DNA from: Stenotrophomonas sp. SY1
Lineage (GTDB): Bacteria > Pseudomonadota > Gammaproteobacteria > Xanthomonadales > Xanthomonadaceae
Assembly (NCBI RefSeq): GCF_021202945.1
Contig: NZ_JAJOYR010000001.1
Span: 2,399,543-2,463,542, forward strand
Reading direction: 5' to 3'
Length of the DNA: 64,000 bases
Below, one piece after another: positions 9,403-17,596 of the stretch. Positions within the stretch are counted from its first letter, which is position 1. Each line of letters begins with the position of its first letter. Under the pieces are notes generated by a model. It saw nothing but the letters and a program-made list of their open reading frames with translations, was not told the DNA's origin and did no database searches. The position numbers were made by a program, and so were the translations under genes.

Positions 9403-10662
9403 ATGGATGCCGGCCCGGCCTCACCCGCTCCCGCCCCCGTTTCCGCCTTGTCCCAGCGCAGGCTGCGGCGCCAAGCCGTGGCGTTGATCATTGCCGGGCT
9501 GGTATTGGCTGGCGCTGCCGGGATGTCACTGTTCAATGCGGGAAACGGTACCGAATGGGTGTCGTGGAGTGTGATGTTCGTCGCACTGTTTGCCACCTTC
9601 CCCCTGCTTCTGGGCCTTCGTTCGTCCACGCCGGCAGTAACCATCGTTCAACCGAAGGCTGACGGGGACGGCAAGGACGCCTTGCTGCACCAGCTGGGAA
9701 CGGCCCTGCACGACGGCGTGGTGATCATCTGCGACGAGCACGTGCGTTACACCAACCCGGCCGCGACTGCCCTGCTCGGCCTCCAGCCCGGCCAGTGCGC
9801 CAGTGACGGTTTGCTGCAAGCCCTGCCCGTCGCCGAGACCAACCCCGGCGACGTATCAACCACCCAGAGCCTGCTGCTGCGTGCTGACGGCCAGTCGTTC
9901 CGTGCCGAACTCGCCCTCCAGCGTGTCCAGTATCAAGGCGCGGTCTGTCGCCTGGTGGTGGTCCGCGACCTGAGCGAGCTGGAAAGCGGACGCACCGCCC
10001 TGGCCACCAGCAATGCCGAACTGCAGGCCATGGCCGGGCGCCTGTTCTCGGTGCAGGAAGACGAGCGACGCTCGATTTCGCGTGACCTGCACGATGACAT
10101 CGGCCAGGCCATCACCGCGATGAAGCTGGCCGCCTGCGCCGCCCGCGATGAGGAGGACACCCCGCGCCGTCAGGAGGATATCGACCAGATCATCGAACTG
10201 GCCGACAGCACCGTCACCAAGCTGCGCAACCTGTCGATGCTGCTGCGCCCACCCCAACTCGATGCCCTGGGCCTGGAAGCTGCACTGCGTTGGCAGGCCG
10301 GCATGCTGTTCCGCGCCACCCCGGTGGAACTGCTGCTGCACGTGGACACCTTGTCGCACCGGCCCAGCAATGAGGTGGAGCAGGCCTGCTTCCGCATCGC
10401 CCAGGAAAGCCTGACCAATGCGCTGCGCCACGCCCGCGCCAGCCAGGTCTCGCTGCTGCTGCGCGACGGCGGCGACGGCGAGCTGCACCTGCAGGTGATC
10501 GATGACGGCGAAGGTTTCGACCTGGCTGCGCCGCGTGGCCTGGGCATGATCGTAATGCGCGAGCGTGCGCAGAGTGCCGGCGGCAGCCTGCACATTGAAA
10601 CCGCACCGGGTGAAGGCACCTGCATCAATCTGCGCCTGCCCTGCTCATCTGCCGCCTGCTGA
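9403..10662 (+). CDS. NarX/DegS-type sensor histidine kinase
   Basis: A 419-residue membrane kinase. Two hydrophobic segments (about 25-43 and 54-72) with a short loop leave almost no periplasmic domain. A PAS-like region spans about 97-200. The HisKA_3 motif RRSISRDLHDDIGQ places the phosphorylated histidine at residue 230. The ATPase domain at about 320-419 ends in GEGTCINLRLP. Kinases of this class pair with NarL/LuxR regulators; none is adjacent, although one is encoded at 34346. ATG 9403 is preferred over an upstream TTG at 9379. It is 25 bases from the next gene and may be cotranscribed with it. Confidence 0.88.
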   Translation: MDAGPASPAPAPVSALSQRRLRRQAVALIIAGLVLAGAAGMSLFNAGNGTEWVSWSVMFVALFATFPLLLGLRSSTPAVTIVQPKADGDGKDALLHQLGTALHDGVVIICDEHVRYTNPAATALLGLQPGQCASDGLLQALPVAETNPGDVSTTQSLLLRADGQSFRAELALQRVQYQGAVCRLVVVRDLSELESGRTALATSNAELQAMAGRLFSVQEDERRSISRDLHDDIGQAITAMKLAACAARDEEDTPRRQEDIDQIIELADSTVTKLRNLSMLLRPPQLDALGLEAALRWQAGMLFRATPVELLLHVDTLSHRPSNEVEQACFRIAQESLTNALRHARASQVSLLLRDGGDGELHLQVIDDGEGFDLAAPRGLGMIVMRERAQSAGGSLHIETAPGEGTCINLRLPCSSAAC

Positions 10663-10687
10663 CCCGCCGTATCAGGACACAGTTCAT

Positions 10688-12418
10688 ATGTGGAATTACA
10701 ACCCGCCCTCCAGTGTTGATCGCAATGACGCGCGGGCCGCCCGCCTGGGAGCGGGCAACCCCGAACTGACCGCGCTGGTCGAAGCGGCAAACCGCAACGG
10801 CCCGCCATTGATCCTGCTGCACCTGGACATCGACCACTTCGCCTCGGTCAACGAGAACATGAGCGCTGAAGTGGGCGACCAGGCGCTGGTGCTGATCGCC
10901 GAACGGCTGCGCGCCTTCCTGGACGGGCGCGGACGCCTGTGGCGGCATGGCAGTGACGAGTTCCTGCTGGCGGTGGAGCGCACCAGTGACGTGCCCGCGC
11001 CGGAAGAGTTTGCCGAGCAGATCCGCCAGCAGATGGAACTGCCGCTCTCCGTACTGCCCTACACGCTGTTCCTGACCGGCAAGATCGGCGTGAGCCTGTG
11101 CCCGGAACACGCCCGCAACGCCAACGCACTGCTCGACCTGGCCGAAGATGCCCTGCACCAGGCCAGCCGCGAAGGCGGCAATGCGGTGCATGTGCATGTG
11201 CTGCACAAGCCCAGCAGCGCGCATAGCGAAAGCATCATTTCAAGACAACTGATCGACGCCATCGAAAACGGCGAGCTGCGGCTGCGCTACCAGCCACTGG
11301 TCAGCGCACGCGACGGCCACGTGATCGGCATGGAGGCCCTGCTGCGCTGGCAGTCGCCCACCTTGGGCATGCTGGTGCCGGAGCGCTTCATGCGCACCGC
11401 GGAGCGGCTGGGCATCATCGTGCAGATCGGCAGCTGGGTCCTGGAAACGACCCTGCGCCAGGCACGCACCTGGCGTGACCAAGGCTTCGAAGACTTCAAC
11501 GTGGCGGTCAACGTTTCCACGCTGCAGCTGTTGCGGCCCAGCTTCTTCACCGAAGTGATGGCACTGCTGCAGTCCATCGGCGTACCGCCACGCATGCTGA
11601 CCCTTGAGATCAACGAAAGCGCGTTGACCAACAACGTCAATTTCGTCCACGAAACCCTGGCCAACCTGCGCAATGAAGGCATCAGCCTGAGCCTGGACAA
11701 CTTCGGCACCGGCGACTCGAGCCTGAGCGCGCTGGTTCGTTACCCGGTGGACAAGCTCAAGATCGACCGCAGCTTCATCAAGAGTGCGCCAGCAGCCAAC
11801 CGCGAGGCGGCGATCAGCCGCGCCATCATCGCCATGGGCCACCAGCTGGGCATGACGGTGATTGCCAACGGCGTGGAGACCCAGGCGCAGCTCGGCTTCA
11901 TGCGTCGCAACGACTGCGATGTGTTCCAGGGCTATCTGTTCGGCGAACCGATGTCGGCCGACGCCGCTGGCATGACCTTGCGTCGTCGTTACCTGCGACC
12001 GGAAGCCTTCGCCGAAACCCGGCCGGACCGCACCCTGCTGCTGCTCGACGACGAGGAGAACGTGCTGCGCTCGCTGGTGCGCCTGTTCCGTCGAGACGGC
12101 TACCGCATCCTGGCCGCCGGCAATGTGCGCGATGCCTTCGACCTGTTGGCGATCAACGATGTGCAGGTGATCCTTTCCGACCAGCGCATGAGCGACATGA
12201 GTGGTACCGAATTCCTGGGCCGGGTGAAGATGCTGTACCCGGACACCATCCGCCTGGTCCTCTCCGGCTACACCGATCTCAACACGGTGACCGACGCGAT
12301 CAACCGTGGCGCGATCTATCGGTTCCTGACCAAACCGTGGAACGACGACGAACTGCGCGAACATATCCGCCAGGCGTTCCGCACGCATGATGAAAGGCGC
12401 GGCGGGGTTCCGGCGTAA
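10688..12418 (+). CDS. GGDEF-EAL protein with a C-terminal receiver domain; both enzymatic sites look degenerate
   Basis: A 576-residue protein with the order GGDEF (about 35-170), EAL (about 185-435), REC (about 448-570). The cyclase motif is GSDEF (88-92). In the EAL domain EALLRW (E216) and NVAVNV are kept, but the metal motif is DNFGTG instead of DDFGTG and the later glutamate motif is NGVE instead of EGVE (394-397). Catalysis is therefore doubtful, and it may be a cyclic di-GMP receptor. The receiver has DDEE and the acceptor D498, followed by LVLSGY and KPW, like receivers of RpfG or kinase-linked regulators. AGGACA precedes the ATG. The kinase before it and the convergent kinase after it are candidate partners. 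Confidence 0.87.
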   Translation: MWNYNPPSSVDRNDARAARLGAGNPELTALVEAANRNGPPLILLHLDIDHFASVNENMSAEVGDQALVLIAERLRAFLDGRGRLWRHGSDEFLLAVERTSDVPAPEEFAEQIRQQMELPLSVLPYTLFLTGKIGVSLCPEHARNANALLDLAEDALHQASREGGNAVHVHVLHKPSSAHSESIISRQLIDAIENGELRLRYQPLVSARDGHVIGMEALLRWQSPTLGMLVPERFMRTAERLGIIVQIGSWVLETTLRQARTWRDQGFEDFNVAVNVSTLQLLRPSFFTEVMALLQSIGVPPRMLTLEINESALTNNVNFVHETLANLRNEGISLSLDNFGTGDSSLSALVRYPVDKLKIDRSFIKSAPAANREAAISRAIIAMGHQLGMTVIANGVETQAQLGFMRRNDCDVFQGYLFGEPMSADAAGMTLRRRYLRPEAFAETRPDRTLLLLDDEENVLRSLVRLFRRDGYRILAAGNVRDAFDLLAINDVQVILSDQRMSDMSGTEFLGRVKMLYPDTIRLVLSGYTDLNTVTDAINRGAIYRFLTKPWNDDELREHIRQAFRTHDERRGGVPA

Positions 12419-12435
12419 GCTCGCGCAGGTGCTGC

Positions 12436-12550
12436 TGCAGGAGCGCCGTAAGCAACCAAACCGGGGCAACTGGCGACAGCAGCGCCTGCGACTGCGTGCC
12501 GCTTCTGCAACGGCCGCAACATTGGCTTCGCGGCTTACGCCGCTCCTGCA
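12436..12550. repeat. Inverted pair of REP elements between convergent genes
   Basis: Left copy 12436-12453 (GCAGGAGCGCC...) and right copy 12525-12550 (GCTTCGCGGC...GCCGCTCCTGC) face each other in the 149-bp gap between convergent genes. The left copy is degenerate. The pair may also act as a two-way terminator. Confidence 0.8.
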
Positions 12551-12567
12551 GTGATTTTCCGGCGCTG

Positions 12568-13788
12568 TTACTTCGGCTGGCGAACCGGCAGTACCACACG
12601 GAAGCGCGAGCCCTCACCGACCGTGCTTTGCAGGTCAATGCGGCCATGGTGCTTGTTGATGATGCCGTAGGAGATCGACAGGCCCAAACCGGTGCCGCTG
12701 CCAACAGGTTTGGTGGTGAAGAACGGGTCGAAGATGCGCTGGTGCAGCTCCGGTGAAATACCCGCTCCATCGTCCTGGAACTCCACCCACACCTCATCGC
12801 CTTCCACGCCGGTACTGACGGCGATGTTGCCGCGATCGGCAATGGCATGGCCGGCATTGAGCAGCAGGTTCATGTAGACCTGGTTCAACTCCGAGGGCAG
12901 GCATTCGATCATCGGCAGCTCGCCGTAACGGCGCTCCAGCGTGACCTTGTACTTGAGCTCGTTCCAGATGATGTTGATGGTCGATTCCAGGCCGGCATGC
13001 AGATCCACCAGCTTCCACGACTCGTCACGCCCGGAGTACGAAAAATCCTTCAGGTCGCGCACGATGCGCGTCACCCGCTCGATGCCTTCGCGGGATTCGG
13101 CCATCAGCTGCGGGAGGTCGCGGCTGATGAAGTCGATGTCCAGACGGTCGCGGATGTCATCGATCTCGGCGATCAGCGCCTTGGGATCCGGCGCGCGCAG
13201 GGCGCGCTCGTAGGATTCGATCACCGTGAACAGACTGCGCAGGTACTCCTGCAGACTGCCCAGGTTGGAATGCACGTAGCCGATGGGGTTGTTGATCTCA
13301 TGCGCGACGCCGGCGGCCAGCTGGCCGATGGAAGCCATCTTCTCCGACTGCAGCAGCTTTTCCTGCGCGCCATTGAGCCGCAAATAGGCTTGACGCAGCT
13401 CGGCATGACGCTGTTGCAGCTCACGCTCGTAGTCTTCCGGACCTTCGATGTGCTGGAACAACGCCAGGAAGGCTTCGCCGTTGGCATCGGCGTGGTGGTG
13501 CAGGTGCACGGTGATCACCCGCTCGCCGATGGGCAAACTGCCCACCCAGGTACCGCTCTCGCGCGATTGCGCCAATGCGAACGGCGGCAGCAGGGCTTCC
13601 AGCGCACGCGCCAGGCCGGCGCTGCCGCTTGCGTCCACACCGAACAGTTCCCGCGCCAGCTGGTTGGCGATGCTCACTTCCAGCCTGCCATTGAATACCA
13701 GCATGCCGTGCCGGACACGCTCGCCCAATGCGCGCAACGCGTTGATGGACGGCATCGGGGCAAGGGAGGAACTGTCGATCTGGATCAC
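12568..13788 (-). CDS. PAS histidine kinase (NtrB/ZraS-like architecture)
   Basis: A 406-residue soluble kinase: a PAS-like region at about 20-115, a coiled coil (EDYERELQQRHAEL), then HisKA with MASIGQLAAGVAHEINNPIG (H163), and an ATPase domain with LLLNAGHAI (N box) and GTGLGLSISYGII (G2 box). All catalytic boxes are intact. No transmembrane segment is seen, so it senses a cytoplasmic signal. The start is taken as GTG 13788; ATG 13755 is the alternative and neither has a ribosome site. It converges on the GGDEF-EAL-REC gene, whose receiver is a plausible phosphorylation target. Confidence 0.85.
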   Translation of the reverse strand: MIQIDSSSLAPMPSINALRALGERVRHGMLVFNGRLEVSIANQLARELFGVDASGSAGLARALEALLPPFALAQSRESGTWVGSLPIGERVITVHLHHHADANGEAFLALFQHIEGPEDYERELQQRHAELRQAYLRLNGAQEKLLQSEKMASIGQLAAGVAHEINNPIGYVHSNLGSLQEYLRSLFTVIESYERALRAPDPKALIAEIDDIRDRLDIDFISRDLPQLMAESREGIERVTRIVRDLKDFSYSGRDESWKLVDLHAGLESTINIIWNELKYKVTLERRYGELPMIECLPSELNQVYMNLLLNAGHAIADRGNIAVSTGVEGDEVWVEFQDDGAGISPELHQRIFDPFFTTKPVGSGTGLGLSISYGIINKHHGRIDLQSTVGEGSRFRVVLPVRQPK

Positions 13789-13954
13789 GGGCGGACACAG
13801 CAGCTTGGGACGGGGCCGCCACTATAGCCGGATGCGACATGCGCATCGCTGCCGGTCGCATACACGGCAGCGCCGAGCTGCGCCCGGCAGGGTGTTACCG
13901 GACGGGGGCACGGTAGCGGCGGGCCATGCGAGGCTGGAGCGCCACCGGGAGGCC

Positions 13955-13978
13955 CGGCCGAGCGTGGCTCGGCTCTAC
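13955..13978 (-). repeat. GTAG-headed short palindrome (SMAG-like)
   Basis: Read on the reverse strand, GTAG is followed by a 7-bp perfect stem (GCCGAGC, loop CAC, GCTCGGC). This is the layout of the GTAG palindromes known from Stenotrophomonas maltophilia and a different subfamily from the other REPs in the window. It lies between flgN and the kinase gene. Confidence 0.7.
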
Positions 13979-13986
13979 CGGTGAGG

Positions 13987-14325
13987 TCAGGCCACCGCGA
14001 GGGGGCGCCGGGCGTGCAGCGTCTGGGCCTGGCCCTTGGCGTCATAGGCCGGCGCGTCTTCACTACGGCCCAGTTGGCGCAATGCCCAGTTCACTTCGCG
14101 GCGGCGGCGGGCCAGCAGCGCACCATTGGCCTGGTTGCGATCAGCCAGCTCTTTCAGCCGTTCGGCCTGCTCCAGCGGCGGTTGCCGCTCGAGCTCACGC
14201 AGCGCATCCAGCTTGGTGCCGGTGGCGGCGACCAGGGCGGCGACGTCGTGTTCGACCAGCGCCTTCTGCTCCCGGTCCAGCGCCTCGCTCAGCCGTTGCA
14301 GCGGATCACCCATGGACAGGTTCAT
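13987..14325 (-). CDS. flgN: Flagellar export chaperone FlgN
   Basis: A 112-residue, nearly all-helical, charged protein, the usual size for FlgN, which escorts the hook-filament junction proteins FlgK and FlgL to the export gate. Sequence conservation in this family is low, so the call leans on position: it follows flgM with an ATGA overlap of stop and start, which also fixes the start at 14325. It ends in LHARRPLAVA. It should be transcribed with flgM from the FliA promoter at 14657-14683. Confidence 0.85.
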   Translation of the reverse strand: MNLSMGDPLQRLSEALDREQKALVEHDVAALVAATGTKLDALRELERQPPLEQAERLKELADRNQANGALLARRRREVNWALRQLGRSEDAPAYDAKGQAQTLHARRPLAVA

Positions 14326-14624
14326 CCCTGAAGCTGCTGGTCCAGGTCCAGCATGCGTGAAGCAATGGCGTCGGCGTTGATCCGGTAGCTGCCGTTCTCC
14401 AGCGCCTCGCGTACGGCCTGCACGCGGGCCGGATCAATGGCCGGGGCCACGCTCAGTTCACGCTGTACGGCCTGCAGCTGGGTGGCTTCGCCGGTAAGGC
14501 GCACGCTGTCGGCAGCCTGCACCGCCTCGGTCTTGGATTCGCCGGCCGGGGCCACCTTGGTATTGATCGCAACGCTGCGCAGCTGGGCTGCGGCTGCGAT
14601 TCCACCGTCGATTTTCTGGCTCAT
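14322..14624 (-). CDS. flgM: Anti-sigma-28 factor FlgM
   Basis: A 100-residue protein. The C-terminal half (DPARVQAVREALENGSY, then INADAIASRML) is the FlgM signature that binds FliA. FlgM keeps sigma-28 inactive until the hook-basal body is complete and is then secreted. The frame is open upstream, but MSQKIDGG is the family start, with AGGA about 12 bases before it. A sigma-28 promoter lies 33 bases upstream, within the end of flgA, so FlgM can be made from its own regulon. Confidence 0.93.
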   Translation of the reverse strand: MSQKIDGGIAAAAQLRSVAINTKVAPAGESKTEAVQAADSVRLTGEATQLQAVQRELSVAPAIDPARVQAVREALENGSYRINADAIASRMLDLDQQLQG

Positions 14625-14656
14625 GTGATGGAAATCCTGAATTCGGTTCGAAAAGG

Positions 14657-14683
14657 TTAACGGCACGGAGACGCGGTTCTTTA
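14657..14683 (-). promoter_or_regulatory. Sigma-28 promoter of flgMN
   Basis: On the reverse strand TAAA (14683-14680), 15 bases, GCCGTTAA (14664-14657): 11 of 12 consensus positions. The -35 end lies six bases after the flgA stop codon, and the predicted leader of flgM is about 25 bases. Confidence 0.87.
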
Positions 14684-14688
14684 GGGCT

Positions 14689-15333
14689 CTATCGGCTGAC
14701 CAGCACATCGCCACCGGGCAGGGCCACACCCTGCATCACCCGGCGTGAAGACAGGTTCTCCACCGAGACCCGTTCGCCCTGCCCGGCCTCGCCCAATGCG
14801 CGCCCGGCCATGCGCACTTCCACACCGCCACGACGGGACAGCAGTGCCACATTGTCGCCGCGCCGTACGATGCGCGGTGCCACCAGATCGGTGGCCGACA
14901 GCAGACTGCCTGCAGCCAGCGAACGGCGCGCGACCTGACCGACGGCAGCCTCCGGGGTGGTCAGTACCGCCCCGGAGAGCCGCGCGGTATCACGCCGCAC
15001 CTTGCCGATATCGGCAGCGCCAAGCATTTCTCCAGCGGCAACCCCACGCGTGAGCACCAGCACCTGCTGCTCGCGGCGGACTTTCACCGGCACGAACAGG
15101 CGCCAGCCGCCGGACTGCGGGCAACCCACTTCCACCGTGGTGTTGGCGGTGGCCTTGGCCTGCAGCGGCACCGGACAGGCAGGCAGACGCAGGCCCGCGT
15201 CCACACCCGCCTCGCCCTGCTCACCCGGCGCCAGCGTGCCGAGCGCGGCGACACGGATCGATTCGACCGACTGGAATGCGCCCGCCTGGGCAACAGCGGG
15301 CAGCAACAGACATAAACAAAGCAGCAGGCGCAT
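14689..15333 (-). CDS. flgA: Flagellar P-ring assembly chaperone FlgA
   Basis: A 214-residue periplasmic protein with signal peptide MRLLLCLCLLLPAVAQA and a C-terminal SAF-type region (VTRGVAAGEMLGAADIG, ARRSLAAGSLLSATDL, RRGDNVAL). FlgA helps FlgI assemble into the P ring. The start at 15333 gives a proper signal peptide and has GGAG about 12 bases upstream; the longer frame does not. Transcribed away from cheV, from a sigma-54 promoter at 15370-15385. flgM and flgN follow. Confidence 0.92.
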   Translation of the reverse strand: MRLLLCLCLLLPAVAQAGAFQSVESIRVAALGTLAPGEQGEAGVDAGLRLPACPVPLQAKATANTTVEVGCPQSGGWRLFVPVKVRREQQVLVLTRGVAAGEMLGAADIGKVRRDTARLSGAVLTTPEAAVGQVARRSLAAGSLLSATDLVAPRIVRRGDNVALLSRRGGVEVRMAGRALGEAGQGERVSVENLSSRRVMQGVALPGGDVLVSR

Positions 15334-15369
15334 GCGGATGGCACTCCAACAATTCACAACCCGGCTACA

Positions 15370-15385
15370 GGCAAGTGCCGTGCCA
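15370..15385 (-). promoter_or_regulatory. Sigma-54 promoter of flgA
   Basis: Reverse strand TGGCACGGCACTTGCC: GG and GC separated by exactly 10 bases. The predicted start of transcription is about 26 bases before the flgA ATG. Confidence 0.8.
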
Positions 15386-15407
15386 AAACGTGCCTCGCCG
15401 ACCCGGC

Positions 15408-15435
15408 TCAAGTTGCCGCGCCTCTGCGCCGATAC
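15408..15435 (+). promoter_or_regulatory. Candidate sigma-28 promoter of cheV
   Basis: TCAA (15408-15411), 16 bases, then GCCGATAC (15428-15435). The -10 box is strong, the -35 box has one mismatch and the spacer is one base long. Only six bases separate it from the cheV ATG, so the message would be leaderless. Confidence 0.55.
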
Positions 15436-15441
15436 CGGGGC

Positions 15442-16389
15442 ATGTCACAAGACCTGCTCAACCGGATCGACCAGCGCACCCGCCTGGCCGGCCACAACCG
15501 CCTCGCTCTACTGCTGTTCCGTCTTGGCGGCCGTCAGCTTTTTGGCGTGAACGTGTTCAAGGTGCAGGAGGTGCTGCGCCGCCCGGCCCTGTTCCATGTA
15601 CCCGGGCTACCACCGCAGTTTGCCGGCGTGGCTGACGTGCGTGGCCGTTCGGTACCTGTGCTGGACCTGGGCCTGGCCATCGGCCACCCGGAACGCGAGC
15701 CCGAGGCCGACACCGCGCCGGGCTACCTGGTGGTGACCGAGTTCAACCGTTCGGTGCAGGGCTTCCTGGTCAGCGGGGTGGAGCGCATCGTCAACATCGC
15801 GGTGGAAGACATCCATCCGCCGCCGGAGCTGGGCGCCGAGTCCACCTATCTGACGGCGGTGACGCGCTTCCAGGGCGAGCTGATCCAGGTGATCGACGTG
15901 GAAAGCGTGCTGGCCGACATCGCCCAGCTGCGCGGCGAAGCCATCCTCGACCCCTCGATGGCCCTGCCGGCCGATGCGCCGCCGATGCAGGTACTGGTCG
16001 TGGACGACTCGCGCGTGGCACGCCAGCAGATCCGCAGCGTGCTCGACCAGCTCGGTGTCACCGCCACCCTGCTCTCCGACGGCAAGCAGGCGCTGGAGCA
16101 CCTGCTGCAGATCCAGGCCGCCGGCGAGGACCCGGCGCAGCGTTACGCCATGGTGATCTCCGACATCGAGATGCCGGCGATGGACGGTTACACCCTGACG
16201 ACGGAAATCCGCCGCCATGCCGGCCTGGCCGGCTTGTATGTGCTGCTGCACACCTCCCTGTCGGGCGTGTTCAACAACGCCATGGTCGAACGTGTGGGCG
16301 CCAATGCCTTTGTCGCCAAGTACAGCCCGCATGAGTTGGCCGACTTTGTGCTGGCACGGCTGCGGGTGGTGGCTCAGCAGCAGGCGTGA
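15442..16389 (+). CDS. cheV: Chemotaxis coupling protein CheV
   Basis: A 315-residue protein: a CheW-like domain at about 20-155 (LALLLFRLGGRQLFGVNVFKV) fused to a receiver at about 178-300 (VLVVDDSR, acceptor D241 in ISDIEMPAMDGY, conserved K293 near VAKYS). CheV couples receptors to CheA, and phosphorylation of its receiver tunes adaptation. No Shine-Dalgarno sequence precedes the ATG, but a sigma-28 type -10 box ends six bases before it. Divergent from flgA, with a 108-bp shared control region. Confidence 0.93.
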   Translation: MSQDLLNRIDQRTRLAGHNRLALLLFRLGGRQLFGVNVFKVQEVLRRPALFHVPGLPPQFAGVADVRGRSVPVLDLGLAIGHPEREPEADTAPGYLVVTEFNRSVQGFLVSGVERIVNIAVEDIHPPPELGAESTYLTAVTRFQGELIQVIDVESVLADIAQLRGEAILDPSMALPADAPPMQVLVVDDSRVARQQIRSVLDQLGVTATLLSDGKQALEHLLQIQAAGEDPAQRYAMVISDIEMPAMDGYTLTTEIRRHAGLAGLYVLLHTSLSGVFNNAMVERVGANAFVAKYSPHELADFVLARLRVVAQQQA

Positions 16390-16703
16390 GGCTTCAGCAG
16401 GACAAAGAGCTGGAGCAGGAACGCCCTCATCCGCCCTTCGGGCACCTTCTCCCGTAGACGGGAGAAGGGATGTGATTGCCTGTTCCCAAGGCGCGCTTCG
16501 AGTTCGGCGTTAATACGCCCTGGCGATACCTGAACAAGACAGGGAAGCTCCAGGCCAGGCAAAACCGGAACGGCCCTCCCTTCTCCCGTATACGGGAGAA
16601 GGTGCCCGTAGGGCGGATGAGGGGAAGCTTCTGCTTCTGCTTTTTTTTGTCTTGTATCTGTCGCCACATCCCGCAGCCTCCGGCTGCCTCGCCACCGCCC
16701 TTC
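16390..16703. other. Gene-free gap between cheV and flgB
   Basis: The gap holds an inverted pair of palindromic repeats (16424-16470 and 16578-16623, listed separately). Its right end is the flgB sigma-54 promoter. Short reverse frames here are made by the repeats. Confidence 0.6.
16424..16623. repeat. Inverted pair of a second palindromic intergenic repeat
   Basis: 16424-16470 reads CCCTCATCCGCCC..., then a hairpin CTTCTCCCGT..ACGGGAGAAG. 16578-16623 is its reverse complement with few changes (...GGGCGGATGAGGG). The copies face each other about 107 bp apart. This family is unrelated in sequence to the GTAGGAGCGGC REPs. Related hairpins occur at 50418 and 63655. Confidence 0.85.
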
Positions 16704-16719
16704 TGGCACAAGCCTTGCA
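16704..16719 (+). promoter_or_regulatory. Sigma-54 promoter of flgB
   Basis: TGGCACAAGCCTTGCA is a perfect -24/-12 match. The start of transcription should fall about 22 bases before the flgB ATG. Confidence 0.92.
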
Positions 16720-16752
16720 GCTTCCCCGGCAACGTTCCGTGGGAGGCGCATC

Positions 16753-17151
16753 ATGCCCAACCTGATTTCCGACTACCTGGGCATCCATGCCCAGGCCATG
16801 CCGCTGCGCGAGCAGCGCATGAAGCTGATCGCCGGCAACCTCAGCAACGCCGATACCCCCGGCTACAAAGCCCGTGATCTCGACTTTGACGCCGCCCTGC
16901 GCCATGCCCAGGGCGCCAGCAGCAACGCGCTGATGACCACCACCGCCGAGCGGCATTACGCCATCGGCGGCGATGGACTCAACCCGTTCCAGATCACCCG
17001 CGAGGCGGCGCAGCCTAGCCTGGACGGCAACACCGTCGATCCCGACGTCGAGCGTGCCGCTTACGGCCGCGCCGCGCTGGAATACCGCGCGTCACTGAGC
17101 TTCGTCGAATCCAAGGTGCGCTCCATGCTCACCGCGATCACCGGCCAGTAA
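16753..17151 (+). CDS. flgB: Flagellar proximal rod protein FlgB
   Basis: A 132-residue rod protein. The N-terminus has the rod/hook signature (LIAGNLSNADTPGYKARDLDF at about 26-46), and the C-terminus (AALEYRASLSFVESKVRSML) is the matching helix. Normal length. GGGAGG precedes the ATG by about 6 bases. First gene of flgBCDEF, directly behind a sigma-54 promoter; FlgC follows after 11 bases. Confidence 0.96.
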   Translation: MPNLISDYLGIHAQAMPLREQRMKLIAGNLSNADTPGYKARDLDFDAALRHAQGASSNALMTTTAERHYAIGGDGLNPFQITREAAQPSLDGNTVDPDVERAAYGRAALEYRASLSFVESKVRSMLTAITGQ

Positions 17152-17162
17152 GGGCTACCGCC

Positions 17163-17570
17163 ATGAGCAATCTACCGATCTTCGATATCGCCGGCTCCGC
17201 GTTGCAGGCGCAGTCCGTGCGCATGAGCACCATTGCCTCCAACCTGTCCAACGCCGACTCGGTCGCCGGTTCGCCCGAAGCGGTGTACAAGCCGCTGGAG
17301 CCGGTGTTCCAGGCTGTCACCAGCCGCCATGACCCGAACCTCACCGGCGTGCAGGTCAAGGAAATCGCGCAAAGCGATGCACCACCGATCAAGCGCTACG
17401 AGCCCAACCACCCGCTGGCAGATGGCGAAGGCTATGTCTATTCGCCGGACGTCGACCCGGTGGCGCAGATGGTCAATCTGATCTCCACCTCACGCAATTA
17501 CCAGGCCGGTGTGGAAATGCTCAGCACTGCCAAGGAGCTTGCCCTGGCCACGTTGACCATGGGCCGCTGA
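17163..17570 (+). CDS. flgC: Flagellar proximal rod protein FlgC
   Basis: A 135-residue rod protein. The family motif STIASNLSNADSVAGSPEAV lies at about 21-40, and the C-terminal helix (MVNLISTSRNYQAGVEML) is the D0 coiled-coil partner. FlgC joins FlgB and FlgF in the proximal rod. Second gene of the flgB operon, with 26 bases to flgD. Confidence 0.96.
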   Translation: MSNLPIFDIAGSALQAQSVRMSTIASNLSNADSVAGSPEAVYKPLEPVFQAVTSRHDPNLTGVQVKEIAQSDAPPIKRYEPNHPLADGEGYVYSPDVDPVAQMVNLISTSRNYQAGVEMLSTAKELALATLTMGR

Positions 17571-17596
17571 GGCACCTCTTTCCGGAATCAACAGAC

